Assembly: GCF_042643245.1 (NCBI RefSeq)
Contig: NZ_JBHRSK010000017.1
Location: 124,001-188,000, forward strand
DNA length: 64,000 nt
Direction of reading: 5' to 3'
Source of the DNA: Acidimangrovimonas pyrenivorans
GTDB taxonomy: Bacteria; Pseudomonadota; Alphaproteobacteria; Rhodobacterales; Rhodobacteraceae
Numbering within the stretch: position 1 is the stretch's first letter; every line of letters begins with the position of its first letter. The notes beneath the pieces were generated by a model. That model had not been told where the DNA came from and ran no database searches. It was given only the letters and a program-made list of their open reading frames with translations. Positions 33,927 to 42,797 of the stretch are shown in pieces. A program made the translations under genes and the position numbers.

Positions 33927-34630
33927 GCCTCAAGATCGGCGTGCCGTCCAAGGGGCGGCTGATGGACAAGACCTTCGACTGGTTCGGGGCGCGCGGCGTG
34001 ACCATGCGGCGCAGCGGTTCCGAGCGCGAATATGCCGGCCGGATCGACGGCGCCGACGGCGTCTCGATGGTGCTGCTCTCGGCCGGGGAAATCCCGCGCG
34101 AGCTGGCGGCGGGGCGGATCCACCTCGGCGTCACCGGCTCGGATCTGGTGCGCGAGAAGCTGGCCGACTGGGACCAGCAGGCGACCGAGCTGGCGCGGCT
34201 GGGCTTCGGCCATGCCGACCTGATCCTCGCCGTGCCGGCCTTCTGGATCGACGTTGACACGCTCGACGACCTCGACGCCGCGGCGGCCGCCTTCCGCGCC
34301 CATCACGGCCACCGGCTGCGCATCGCCACCAAGTATCACCGGCTGGTGCGCGAGTTCCTGCGCGAGCGGGGCGTGGCGGATTACCAGCTGGTCGACAGCC
34401 AGGGCGCGACCGAGGGCACGGTGAAGAACCTGACCGCCGAGGCGATCGCCGACATCACCTCGACCGGCGAGACCCTGCGGGCGAACCACCTGAAGATCCT
34501 CGCCGACGGGCTGATCCACCGCAGCGAGGCGACCCTGTTCGCCAGCCGCGCCGCCGACTGGTCCGAGGTCCGCCCGGCCTATCGCGGGCTGCTGGAGCGG
34601 CTGGGGCTGCAGGACGCCGACGCGGACTGA
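33923..34630 (+). CDS. hisG: ATP phosphoribosyltransferase, short form, catalytic subunit
   Basis: A 235-residue enzyme that joins ATP and PRPP in the first step of histidine synthesis. The length and the missing C-terminal regulatory domain identify the short form, which is active only with HisZ (adjacent). LKIGVPSKGRLMD at the N-terminus, GVTGSDLVREK near residue 70 and the PRPP loop VDSQGATEGTVKNLTAE near residue 155 are visible. It overlaps hisZ by 4 bases. Confidence 0.96.
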   Translation: MSLKIGVPSKGRLMDKTFDWFGARGVTMRRSGSEREYAGRIDGADGVSMVLLSAGEIPRELAAGRIHLGVTGSDLVREKLADWDQQATELARLGFGHADLILAVPAFWIDVDTLDDLDAAAAAFRAHHGHRLRIATKYHRLVREFLRERGVADYQLVDSQGATEGTVKNLTAEAIADITSTGETLRANHLKILADGLIHRSEATLFASRAADWSEVRPAYRGLLERLGLQDADAD

Positions 34631-34674
34631 GTGGGGCGAGCTGCTGGGGGGCGGGGGCCCTCTCTACCTGTTTT

Positions 34675-34692
34675 CCGGGGCTTCAGCCCCGG
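34675..34692. repeat. Short palindrome downstream of hisG
   Basis: CCGGGGCT at 34675-34682 is mirrored by AGCCCCGG at 34685-34692. No T-run follows on either strand. It lies between convergent hisG and the DUF1489 gene and could help end transcription from either side. Confidence 0.45.
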
Positions 34693-34885
34693 ATCGCGCC
34701 CGACCTCGCCCCCCCCAGGGCAGGCGCGATATGGTGCAACCGGTGCAGCGAACACGACGGCTGGGGCTTCGTCGAGATGCCGGTGCAAACGTCCCCGCGC
34801 CCAGCCTCGAGGTCGGGCGCGATCCTCGCTCTGCCTATCGTGACGGCGTTTGAGCGGGTTTCTGGCAGGAAGGGCCGATGCCCCT

Positions 34886-35317
34886 TCACCGCACTCCGAA
34901 TTCGGCCAGCGCCTCGGCCATGCCCGGCGGCAGCGAATCCTCGCCTTCGCGCGGGGCGGCGAGGTCGCGCGGGGCATCCTCGGGCGCGAGGTAGCGCCAG
35001 CCCTGGAACGGCCGGCGCGGGGCCCCTTCGGTGCGGACGATCTGGGGATCGAGGATCAGGGCGCAGCGCCGGATGCCATCCTGGCCGATCCGTTCCTCGA
35101 GCCCGACCACGCGCTGGCGCGCACCGATCACCCCCTTGAAAACCCAGTATAAAGAGCCGCCGTTCAGCAGTTCGGCCTCGCGCTTGGGCCACATCCGGGT
35201 GACGTGCTCGGGCACATAGTCCGGCCGCTCGCCCCGCCGGGCCGCCTGCCAGGCTTCCATGTCCTCGACCCGGTCGGCTCCGACGCAAAGTTTGATCAGA
35301 TTCACAAAATCGGCCAT
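34886..35317 (-). CDS. DUF1489 family protein
   Basis: A 143-residue soluble protein matching DUF1489: NLIKLCVGADRVEDMEAW at the N-terminus, HVTRMWPKREAELLNGGSLY in the middle and RRPFQGWRYLAPEDAPRDL near the end. The family is confined to alphaproteobacteria and has no assigned function; its Cys, Arg and Trp pattern suggests a conserved binding surface. It is divergent from nrdJ across about 145 bases. Confidence 0.85.
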   Translation of the reverse strand: MADFVNLIKLCVGADRVEDMEAWQAARRGERPDYVPEHVTRMWPKREAELLNGGSLYWVFKGVIGARQRVVGLEERIGQDGIRRCALILDPQIVRTEGAPRRPFQGWRYLAPEDAPRDLAAPREGEDSLPPGMAEALAEFGVR

Positions 35318-35332
35318 GTCGACTCCTTGCCG

Positions 35333-35348
35333 TCACAATATACTGCGG
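35333..35348 (+). promoter_or_regulatory. Candidate NrdR box upstream of nrdJ
   Basis: TCACAATATACTGCGG matches the remembered NrdR-box consensus (acaCwAtATaTwGtgt) at 12 of 16 positions. A second similar start, CACAAAAT, lies 31 bases upstream at 35303, the three-turn spacing usual for paired NrdR boxes, although that copy overlaps the DUF1489 start. NrdR represses ribonucleotide reductase genes when dATP is high. Confidence 0.4.
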
Positions 35349-35462
35349 CCGAACGGCCTTCAATGCGTTGACCCCTCTGAGCGGCCGGCGTATCGTGGGT
35401 TCCCTCACCGGTGCCGCCGGAGAGCCTTTTCCAATGATGCCGAAGACCTGAAGGACGCCCGT

Positions 35463-37727
35463 ATGAGCCGTTTCTCCGCCCCGATTGCCGAACAGATCTG
35501 GGACATGAAATATCGCCTGAAGGAGGCCGACGGGACGGCCATCGACGGCACCGTCGAGGATAGCTGGCGCCGGATCGCCCGGGCGCTGGCCACGGTCGAA
35601 GAAAAGCCGGCGGAGTGGGAAGAGAAATTCTACCACGCGCTGGAGGATTTCAAATACCTCCCCGCCGGCCGGATCACCGCCGGCGCCGGCACTGCGCGCT
35701 CGGTGACGCTGTTCAACTGCTTCGTCATGGGCACGATCCCCGACAGCATGTCGGGCATCTTCGACATGCTGAAGGAGGCCGCGCTGACCATGCAGCAGGG
35801 CGGCGGCATCGGCTATGACTTCTCGACCATCCGGCCGCGCGGCGCCATCGTCCATGGTGTCGCCGCCGACGCCTCGGGCCCGCTGAGCTTCATGGATGTC
35901 TGGGACGCGATGTGCCGCACCATCATGTCGGCCGGCAGCCGCCGCGGCGCGATGATGGCGACGATGCGCTGCGACCACCCGGATATCGAGGCCTTCATCG
36001 AGGCCAAGCAGGATCCGGCCCGGCTGCGCATGTTCAACCTCTCGGTGCTGGTGACGGACGCCTTCATGGAGGCAGTCAAGGCCGACGGCCCGTGGGAGCT
36101 GAAATTCGACGGCAAGGTCTATCACACGGTCGAGGCGCGCGACCTGTGGAACAAGATCATGCGCTCGACCTACGACTATGCCGAGCCGGGCGTGATCTTC
36201 ATCGACCGCATCAACCAGATGAACAATCTGAACTATTGCGAGACGATCTCGGCCACTAACCCCTGCGGCGAGCAGCCGCTGCCGCCCTACGGCGCCTGCC
36301 TGCTCGGCTCGATCAACCTTGCCAAGCTGGTGACCAAGCCGTTCCAGAAGGGGGCCTGCATCGCCACCGAGGCGCTGGACGACCTCGTCCGCATGGCGGT
36401 GCGGATGATGGACAACGTCGTCGACGCTTCGAACTTCCCGCTGCCGCAGCAGGCCGAGGAAGCGAAGAACAAGCGCCGGATCGGCCTCGGCGTCACCGGC
36501 CTGGCCGATGCGCTCCTGATGATGGGGCTGCGCTACGGCTCGGAGGAGGCCGCGGCCCAGACCGAAGCCTGGATGAAGCAGATTGCCCGCTGCGCCTATC
36601 TCGCCTCGGTCGAGCTTGCCAAGGAAAAGGGCGCCTTCCCGCTGTTCGACGCCGAGAAATACCTCGCCTCGGGCAACATGATGCAGATGGATGACGACGT
36701 CCGCGAGGCGATCCGCGCCCACGGCATCCGCAACGCCCTGCTGACCTCGATCGCGCCGACCGGGACGATCTCGCTCTATGCCGGCAACGTCTCCTCGGGC
36801 ATCGAACCGGTCTTCGCCTATGCCTACAAGCGCAAGGTGCTGCAGAAGGACGGCTCGCGCACCGAGGAGGAAGTGGTCGACTACGCGGTGCAGATGTGGC
36901 GCGACCTCAAGGGCGACGCGCCGCTGCCCGACTATTTCGTCAACGCCCAGACGCTGGCGCCGCTGGAACATGTGCGGATGCAGTCGGCGGCGCAGAAATG
37001 GATCGACTCGAGCATCTCGAAGACGATCAACTGTCCCGAGGATATCAGCTTCGACGATTTCAAGGAGGTCTACATGGCCGCCTGGGATCAGGGCTGCAAG
37101 GGCTGCACCACCTACCGGCCGAACGACGTCACCGGCTCGGTCCTCTCGGTCAGCGAGAGCGACGAGAAAGCGCCCGAGGCCGATCTGGGCGCCGATGTCG
37201 TCTACCTGTCCGAGCCGCTCGACCGGCCGCAGGCGCTGGAAGGCCATACCTACAAGCTCAAGTGGCCCGACAGCGAGCACGCGATCTACATCACGATCAA
37301 CGACATCATCATCTCGGGCCACCGCCGCCCCTTCGAGGTCTTCATCAACTCGAAGAACATGGAGCATTACGCCTGGACCGTGGCCCTGACCCGGATGATC
37401 TCGGCCGTGTTCCGCCGCGGCGGCGACGTGTCCTTCGTGGTCGAGGAGCTGAAGGCGGTGTTCGATCCGCGTGGCGGCGCCTGGATGCAGGGCAAGTACA
37501 TCCCCTCGATCCTGGCGGCGATCGGCGGCGTGATCGAGCATCACCTGATCTCGATCGGCTTCATCGACGGCGAGGGCATGGGACTGAAGACCGACCCCAA
37601 GGCCGAGGTCATGGCGGTCGGCGAACGCCCGCGCGGCAAGTCCTGCCCGAGCTGCGGCAGCTACGAGATGCGGATGGTCGAGGGCTGCATGACCTGCGGC
37701 AGCTGCGGCTATTCCAAGTGCGGCTGA
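35463..37727 (+). CDS. nrdJ: Adenosylcobalamin-dependent (class II) ribonucleotide reductase
   Basis: A 754-residue class II reductase that makes deoxynucleotides using a B12-derived radical, with or without oxygen. The active-site Cys regions are visible: SVTLFNCFVMG near residue 80 and SATNPCGEQPLPPYGACLLG near residue 265, and TSIAPTGTISLYAGN near residue 430 is the phosphate-binding loop. The tail has five cysteines (CPSCGSY, CMTCGSC, SKCG), the redox shuttle that re-reduces the active site. The start at 35463 follows GAAGGACG; the frame is open upstream. A 17-kb transposon lies 21 bases past the stop and does not damage the gene. Confidence 0.96.
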   Translation: MSRFSAPIAEQIWDMKYRLKEADGTAIDGTVEDSWRRIARALATVEEKPAEWEEKFYHALEDFKYLPAGRITAGAGTARSVTLFNCFVMGTIPDSMSGIFDMLKEAALTMQQGGGIGYDFSTIRPRGAIVHGVAADASGPLSFMDVWDAMCRTIMSAGSRRGAMMATMRCDHPDIEAFIEAKQDPARLRMFNLSVLVTDAFMEAVKADGPWELKFDGKVYHTVEARDLWNKIMRSTYDYAEPGVIFIDRINQMNNLNYCETISATNPCGEQPLPPYGACLLGSINLAKLVTKPFQKGACIATEALDDLVRMAVRMMDNVVDASNFPLPQQAEEAKNKRRIGLGVTGLADALLMMGLRYGSEEAAAQTEAWMKQIARCAYLASVELAKEKGAFPLFDAEKYLASGNMMQMDDDVREAIRAHGIRNALLTSIAPTGTISLYAGNVSSGIEPVFAYAYKRKVLQKDGSRTEEEVVDYAVQMWRDLKGDAPLPDYFVNAQTLAPLEHVRMQSAAQKWIDSSISKTINCPEDISFDDFKEVYMAAWDQGCKGCTTYRPNDVTGSVLSVSESDEKAPEADLGADVVYLSEPLDRPQALEGHTYKLKWPDSEHAIYITINDIIISGHRRPFEVFINSKNMEHYAWTVALTRMISAVFRRGGDVSFVVEELKAVFDPRGGAWMQGKYIPSILAAIGGVIEHHLISIGFIDGEGMGLKTDPKAEVMAVGERPRGKSCPSCGSYEMRMVEGCMTCGSCGYSKCG

Positions 37728-37743
37728 AGGGCGCGGACGGGGG

Positions 37744-37748
37744 GTGTT
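37744..37748. repeat. Target-site duplication GTGTT, left
   Basis: GTGTT directly precedes the TGT end of the Tn7-like transposon and is repeated directly after its other end at 54819-54823. A 5-bp duplication is what Tn7-type transposition leaves. The uninterrupted chromosome would read GGGGGGTGTTGATGTG. Confidence 0.85.
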
Positions 37749-37775
37749 TGTTCCGTTGAGCACAGTTTAGCCAAA
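37749..37775 (+). repeat. Left terminal inverted repeat of the Tn7-like transposon
   Basis: Starts TGTTCCGTTGAGC and continues into the core ACAGTTTAGCCAAA. A looser copy of the core, CTGTTTGACGTCCAAA, follows at 37782-37797 and may be a second TnsB-binding site. Confidence 0.88.
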
Positions 37776-38152
37776 ACGACGCTGTTTGACGTCCAAAGTT
37801 GGGGGGTCTCAGAGCCAAGGTTCGTAACCGTCTGAAATTAAACGTATATTTGAGAGCGCGCTGTTCCCCTCCAGGACCGGCGCGTTTTTCTTTGAATCCT
37901 GGCCAAGCAGGTGCGGGATATCTCGACAATCGTCGCGGCATCTACGGTGAAGCCGCGCCGTCCGTCGTAACATCCCATGAGATTGGAAAACAGCACGACA
38001 CAGAGAGGACAGCATCCAAGGAGCAGAGAACATCACGCCAGTGGCGCAAACGGGCAGGTTGTCGGTAGGCCCAGGACTGAGCGAAGGGTGCCAGATCGGG
38101 AATTTCTTGACGCGATCCAAGCGTGGGATCGCACACACCAGAGAGGTGAAAC
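37776..38152. other. Transposon left-end region without a gene
   Basis: Holds the possible second TnsB site at 37782-37797 and otherwise no feature I can support. An AT-richer patch lies at 37835-37855. The AGAGAGGTGAAAC ribosome site of the next gene closes it. Confidence 0.55.
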
Positions 38153-38551
38153 ATGCAACACACTCCCGAACTTCAAGCTCTGCTTCGCAATCTGAACAAG
38201 ACCAGCCTCTTCCTGGGCTGGCTTCGGAAGGAGGGCGATAGCCTGATTGCCGCGGCTACCCTGCTCGGCGGGCACAAATGGTCCAAGCGGGCCCATATCG
38301 TGGTGGCCTGTGCGCGGGCGGGTCACGACATTACGGCGCGGCGTCAGGAGCTTGATGCCCTGCGGCGTCTTCTGAATCTCGAACTCGTGGATGACATCGA
38401 GAGTGAAGAGGCCGCCCGCTTTACCGCCATTCACCCGGACGATCCGAGGGCGGACGAGGCCCGACTCTGCGCTGAAGCTCTGGACCGAGGCATCCGTGCC
38501 CTTGAAGCACTCCGGCTCGCGGGCCTTTCCAATGTGCGGGAGGCCGCGTGA
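38153..38551 (+). CDS. Hypothetical protein, transposon cargo (first gene)
   Basis: A 132-residue protein I do not recognise. It starts MQHTPELQALLRNLNKTSLFLGW after a GAGAGGTGA ribosome site. The sequence is mostly helical with many Leu, Ala and Arg residues, and has an acidic patch (ELVDDIESEEAARF) near residue 80. No signal peptide or catalytic motif is visible. Its stop overlaps the next start (TGATG), so the two proteins are probably made together. Confidence 0.65.
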   Translation: MQHTPELQALLRNLNKTSLFLGWLRKEGDSLIAAATLLGGHKWSKRAHIVVACARAGHDITARRQELDALRRLLNLELVDDIESEEAARFTAIHPDDPRADEARLCAEALDRGIRALEALRLAGLSNVREAA

Positions 38552-38937
38552 TGAATATTGGCGCGAGTAAGGATGCCGGGCGAGGGCACGCCCTTGCGCG
38601 AATGGCGGCTCAATGGCTGACGCTCATTCGATTCCAAGCCAATAAGGCGGCGCCCATTTTCTCTCCGAGCGTGTCACACTACCACGATATGCTCGACCCC
38701 AGCGCCGACGAAACCGCGTGCTTCAAAGCATGCAAGAACATGCGCCGGCATGTTCAGCGTCATATGCAACTGGAGCAGATGAAGGGTGAAGAAGCCTACA
38801 TGCGCGCGCGACCTGTGGACCCCTACAGTGCACATTGGAAAACGACGCGCCACGGAGCGGAACTGACAGCAATTGCATGGCTTCTCAAGGAAGCGATGCA
38901 AGAGTTCGAGTCGACCACGGACAATGTGGACAGATAA
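38551..38937 (+). CDS. Hypothetical protein, transposon cargo (second gene)
   Basis: A 128-residue basic, helical protein of unknown function, coupled to the preceding gene by a one-base stop-start overlap; a GTG three bases earlier is an alternative start. Visible features are HYHDMLDPSADETACFKACK near residue 48 and a His/Gln/Met-rich stretch (RRHVQRHMQLEQMKGEE) near residue 70. A hairpin lies just after the stop. Confidence 0.6.
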   Translation: MNIGASKDAGRGHALARMAAQWLTLIRFQANKAAPIFSPSVSHYHDMLDPSADETACFKACKNMRRHVQRHMQLEQMKGEEAYMRARPVDPYSAHWKTTRHGAELTAIAWLLKEAMQEFESTTDNVDR

Positions 38938-38943
38938 GCTGCT

Positions 38944-38972
38944 CATTGGGCGGGCCTTAGCCCCGCCCAATG
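38944..38972 (+). terminator. Probable terminator hairpin after the two cargo genes
   Basis: A perfect 11-bp stem, CATTGGGCGGG at 38944-38954 with its complement at 38962-38972, with a 7-base loop. The following ATACCTTGT is only weakly T-rich, so termination is likely but not certain. Confidence 0.5.
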
Positions 38973-39341
38973 ATACCTTGTAGTGCCCCAAGGCTATCCA
39001 AAGCGCAAAGCGGCAAGTCGCGGGAAGCCTATTGGAAGTCTCATTTCGGCCCCCCCTTCGATGGTCTCCGGCGGAATAGCAAGGTCGGTGTCCAAGTCTT
39101 CGCTTGGGAGTGATTGTTACGCCTTCCTTAGAGTGCTGGCATTGGTGCGCGTGACGGCGGCGACCGCAGCAAGATCGTTGACACGAAGGGCGGAGAGCGG
39201 ATGATCGCAGATCACTTGTGCTAACGCTGGAGTTTCCAGTGCCGAGGATCGGAAGTTGCATGGGACCTAAACTCAGCTATCGCGCAGGAAGCGCCAGCAG
39301 TTCAACAAGCTCCGACAGGGCCTATACACTTTCCACAATAT
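38973..39341. other. Cargo stretch with no supportable gene
   Basis: No gene with a ribosome site and sensible composition is seen on either strand. The sequence may hold a decayed gene: a short minus-strand frame near 39040-39110 reads SLPSEDLDTDLAIPPETIEG, which looks protein-like but has no start or continuation. Confidence 0.45.
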
Positions 39342-40931
39342 CTAAAGTTGGCAAAGATCTCGGGCAATGACTGCGAGATTCTCGGCGCGTGACTTAACGA
39401 AGGCTTCATAGTTATCGTCCCAAAGTAGCTCATTCGCTACCGCAGACGTCAAAATTGACTCCAGAACCGCTTCGTCAGTTGGCATCTTCTGTTTGTAGTC
39501 CGAGGGCGCTTCACCTCCGAGCTTGCGATTATCGGCTCGCGAAAGGAAGCAGAAGTTTGCAAGAATGCTATCGCCAATTGGCTCTTTCTGGCCACTCCTT
39601 TCCAAAAAACTCCGCGGCATCATGTGATGAAACTCTGAGCGATTTGCTCTTTTAAGGGTGTCCGCCAAGTCTACCTTTTGGCCGGAAATAAATGATCTTG
39701 GAGATTTCGTGGAAAGTAACAGAAGAAACGTCTTAGTGTTAACATTGCTTATCCTGAAAACGTGCTGAAGGAAAAAATCTGAAGTAACGTTTGTTGCGAA
39801 GCCTCCAAGACTTGAATCTGCATCATTTCTGAGATTGTTCATTTGCTCAATGTCGGCTTTCAAGTTTCTTAGAACTCCAGAACTATACCTCCGAGAAAAA
39901 GATGAGCGCCAGAACCACCGATTTATTACTTTTCTTTGAGCATCGCTCACCGAAGCCTCTTTTTCACCATCAATAGCGAAGAAAACTGAAAGAGGCACAA
40001 GCTGCGTGACGTAGGGGAGATTGTCGAGCTTCTGGACAGAGAACTGGTTTCGCAGGTAATCAACCGCGTACTGTACTCCATTTTTAATTAGATCAAATTT
40101 CTTTCTAACCTCGGCGCCATTCAACTTCATCAGTGCCGAGGGAGATGCGTCTCCAGTGAGGATCGCTGCACAGCACCTCAGTAGGAGGTCAGTATCACTA
40201 CCCACGCCCTGGAAGCCGAATGGAGCTAAGACCTCCGAAAGTTCCTCAAATTGATCGGCGAGTTGGAAATCTTCACTCCACGTCCACGCAGACAGAAGTT
40301 GAAGTGTATCTAACTCGACGCCTTGGCGATTAACGCGCTCAAAAATTATCGCGACCGTTTCCTTCTCTTCGGTTTTAGTTACCTGAACTGGTATCTTCGT
40401 TTCTTTGAACCTCGCTTGAAGGTCATCAACGATCTTTATCGCATCCCCTTCGAGTGCCTCAGTGGCAGCGCGATAGGCGGTGGTGTCAAAAAGGGTTCTT
40501 AGTGGGAAATGGCGGCCGGGATCGACCTGATCTGGTTTCAGGGCTATGAACTGGTTATCTTGCGCCGTTTCATCCGCGCCCAGATCGAAGAAAATATCCA
40601 TCCAATCGGTGTGCTCGCCCTGGATAGGTTCGTAATCAGTCTGAAATACACCAAAAATTGACGTCACGCGTTGCTGTCCGTCGAGGACATAATCAACTGG
40701 ATAGTCCTCTTTGGGATCTGGAAGGGCGAAAGGTCCAAGTTGGCGATCAAACTTTAACTGCTCTTTTGTCCGCCAAAACATTAATGCCCCAAAGGGATAT
40801 CCTTTATAAATACTGTCCATCAAATACGCGACACGCTCAGAGTCCCAAACAAACCCTCTCTGAAATGCTGGAATCCTAATTTGCCCGCTTCCAACCGATT
40901 CGATTATCCCTCGGATACTGTAGTCTTCCAT
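39342..40931 (-). CDS. DUF262/DUF1524-type protein (GmrSD-like nuclease family)
   Basis: A 529-residue protein. The DUF262 (ParB/GmrS-like) part has RIPAFQRGFVWDSERVAYLM at about residues 18-37, the fixed motif YVLDGQQRVTSIFG near residue 80 that binds and hydrolyses nucleotide in this family, and IFERVNRQGVELDTLQLL near residue 195. The C-terminal part has SEFHHMMPRSFL near residue 435 and CFLSRADNRKLG near residue 460, resembling the HNH-like His-Me site of DUF1524. Single-chain GmrSD proteins cleave modified phage DNA, so defence is a reasonable inference. GC content is far below the flanking chromosome, a sign of transfer. It has no partner gene nearby. Confidence 0.82.
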   Translation of the reverse strand: MEDYSIRGIIESVGSGQIRIPAFQRGFVWDSERVAYLMDSIYKGYPFGALMFWRTKEQLKFDRQLGPFALPDPKEDYPVDYVLDGQQRVTSIFGVFQTDYEPIQGEHTDWMDIFFDLGADETAQDNQFIALKPDQVDPGRHFPLRTLFDTTAYRAATEALEGDAIKIVDDLQARFKETKIPVQVTKTEEKETVAIIFERVNRQGVELDTLQLLSAWTWSEDFQLADQFEELSEVLAPFGFQGVGSDTDLLLRCCAAILTGDASPSALMKLNGAEVRKKFDLIKNGVQYAVDYLRNQFSVQKLDNLPYVTQLVPLSVFFAIDGEKEASVSDAQRKVINRWFWRSSFSRRYSSGVLRNLKADIEQMNNLRNDADSSLGGFATNVTSDFFLQHVFRISNVNTKTFLLLLSTKSPRSFISGQKVDLADTLKRANRSEFHHMMPRSFLERSGQKEPIGDSILANFCFLSRADNRKLGGEAPSDYKQKMPTDEAVLESILTSAVANELLWDDNYEAFVKSRAENLAVIARDLCQL

Positions 40932-41290
40932 CACATGCGTCCCGCAATCCTAATTATCGCTTCCGAGCAATGAATAGTCAGCCCGTCTGCGCAAAGCCAG
41001 TACATCGAAATTTCTCTTGTTACGCAACAGCGGACTTTCTTGGTGGCAGCAAGGAGGCTGGTCATACTGCATACTGGGCTGGTTGCGATGATAAACAACA
41101 GGAGGACTCTGGCCATCCGCTGTGGGCGGCATGAAGGTCGGCGAAGGGCCGTTCGCGACAGCTGGGCAGGAAGGGCGGAGAGCGGACGTTCGCTGCATCA
41201 GGCACGACCGTCCGCTATGCCCAGAAAGCTCCATCTGTGAAGTCCGGGGACTGAACCTGATAGTAGGGCACGACAGGCCTCATCAGACAT
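40932..41290. other. Stretch between DUF262 gene and IS256 element
   Basis: Contains the DUF262 promoter region by position, but no clear -10/-35 pair. Nothing else can be supported. Confidence 0.45.
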
Positions 41291-42664
41291 TCGATGGGTG
41301 ATGTCCCGGGTGGTGGTGTAGGTGTCGGTGGCCATCGGGTTTCTCGGTAGGGTCGGGTTGCTGAGCCAACCTGAACCGAGGGATAGACCCGATGACCAAA
41401 CCGATGATGGACCTCCGAGCGCTGGTGGAGAAGAGCGGAGATGCCGATCTGCTGCGTGAGATGATCGGCTTCGCCGCCGAACGTCTGATGGAGCTGGAGG
41501 TCGGCGCCAAGACAGGCGCCGACTACGGCGAGAAAAACCCCGAGCGGCTGGCACAGCGCAACGGCTATCGAGATCGCGATTGGCAGACCCGGGCCGGCAG
41601 TGTCGAGCTGCGCATCCCGCGCCTGCACACCGGCTCCTACTTCCCGTCCTTTCTCGAGCCCCGGCGCTCGGTGGAAAAGGCGCTGACGGCTGTCATTCAG
41701 GAAGCCTATGTCCATGGCGTGTCGACACGGTCGATGGATGACCTTGTGCAGGCCATGGGCGGCACCGGCATCTCGAAGAGCCAGGTCAGCCGGCTCTGCG
41801 AGGAAATCGACGAGCGGGTCGATGCCTTTCTCACCCGTCCGATCGAGGGCGAATGGCCCTACCTCTGGATCGACGCGACCTATCTCAAGGTCCGCCAGGG
41901 TGGCCGGATCGTGTCTGTCGCCGTGACGATCGCGGTGGGCGTGAACACCGATGGCCGCCGCGAAGTGCTGGGCATGGCGATCGGCGCTTCCGAGGCGGAG
42001 CCCTTCTGGACCGAGTTCCTGCGCGATCTTGTCCGCCGCGGCCTCTCGGGCGTGAAGCTGGTGATCAGCGATGCGCATGAGGGCATCAAGGCGGCCACGG
42101 CGCGGGTGCTGTCGACCACGTGGCAGCGCTGCCGGGTGCATTTCCAGCGCAATGCCCTGGCCCATGCCGGCAAGAGCAGCCGCAGGGTGGTCTCGGCCTT
42201 CATCGCCACGGCCTTTGCCCAGCCGGACCACGCTGCGGCCAAGACCCAGTGGCGGCTGGTGGCGGACCAGATGCGTCCCAAGCTGCCGAAATTGGCCACG
42301 CTCATGGACACGGCGGAGGAGGACGTGCTGGCCTACATGACCTTCCCCGCCCAGCACCGCGCGAAGTTGCACAGCACGAATCCGATCGAGCGTCTGAACG
42401 GCGAAATCAAGCGGCGGACCGATGTCGTCGGGATCTTCCCCAACGAGGCCTCGATCCGGAGATTGGTCGGCGCGATCCTGATGGAGCAGACCGAGGAATG
42501 GACCGTCCAGCGCGGCCGTTACATGACGCTGGAAACGCTCGCGCCGGTCTGCGATGATGTCATGGTCAGCCTGCCTGCCGCGCAGCGCGACTGACCTGCT
42601 CGGCCCGCATCAGAGCGCGAGGCCCGCCGCCAGCTACACCATCAGCTGGGACATCATCCAGCGA
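41291..42664 (+). mobile_element. IS256-family insertion sequence nested in the transposon
   Basis: The left end at 41291 (TCGATGGGTGATGTCCC) and the reverse complement of the right end (TCGCTGGATGATGTCCC) match at 15 of 17 outer positions, and similarity continues inward through TGGTGTAG. One transposase gene fills the element. No certain target duplication is seen: only GACA is shared just outside the two ends, so exact boundaries may be off by a few bases. Confidence 0.82.
41392..42594 (+). CDS. IS256-family (mutator-type) transposase
   Basis: A 400-residue DDE transposase. The three catalytic acidic residues are visible in LWIDATYLKVRQGG (about residue 162), KLVISDAHEGIKAA (about 227) and HSTNPIERLNGEIKRRTDVV (about 328). 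The N-terminal DNA-binding part includes RNGYRDRDWQTRAGSVELRI and the conserved GVSTRSMDDLVQAMG. Length is normal for the family and there is no frameshift, so the element may still be active. Confidence 0.93.
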   Translation: MTKPMMDLRALVEKSGDADLLREMIGFAAERLMELEVGAKTGADYGEKNPERLAQRNGYRDRDWQTRAGSVELRIPRLHTGSYFPSFLEPRRSVEKALTAVIQEAYVHGVSTRSMDDLVQAMGGTGISKSQVSRLCEEIDERVDAFLTRPIEGEWPYLWIDATYLKVRQGGRIVSVAVTIAVGVNTDGRREVLGMAIGASEAEPFWTEFLRDLVRRGLSGVKLVISDAHEGIKAATARVLSTTWQRCRVHFQRNALAHAGKSSRRVVSAFIATAFAQPDHAAAKTQWRLVADQMRPKLPKLATLMDTAEEDVLAYMTFPAQHRAKLHSTNPIERLNGEIKRRTDVVGIFPNEASIRRLVGAILMEQTEEWTVQRGRYMTLETLAPVCDDVMVSLPAAQRD

Positions 42665-42708
42665 GACACCTTTGATAATCTCCTGCTTGGAGAGGGAGGG
42701 TGTTTTCA

Positions 42709-42795
42709 ATGACAGAGGATCAACGGGAGAACTGGCGGAAGCTTCGGGTGCTGGAGCACGCGGAACGATCCGGCGATGTGAGCAAGACATGTCGA
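42709..42795 (+). pseudogene. N-terminal fragment of an IS481-like transposase
   Basis: After a GGGAGGG ribosome site the frame reads MTEDQRENWRKLRVLEHAER followed by SGDVSKTCR, the helix-turn-helix opening of IS481-type transposases, and then breaks off into unrelated sequence at about 42796. Only about 29 residues of a normally 300-plus residue protein remain. Confidence 0.6.
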
Positions 42796-42797
42796 TC

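Noticed and set aside
34631..34885. A gene between hisG and the DUF1489 gene
   Set aside because: Frames are short and low in complexity; only a palindrome is supported.
41286..42668. GACA outside both ends of the IS256 element as its target duplication
   Set aside because: IS256 elements duplicate 8-9 bases; a 4-base match offset by one base from the left end is too short to claim.
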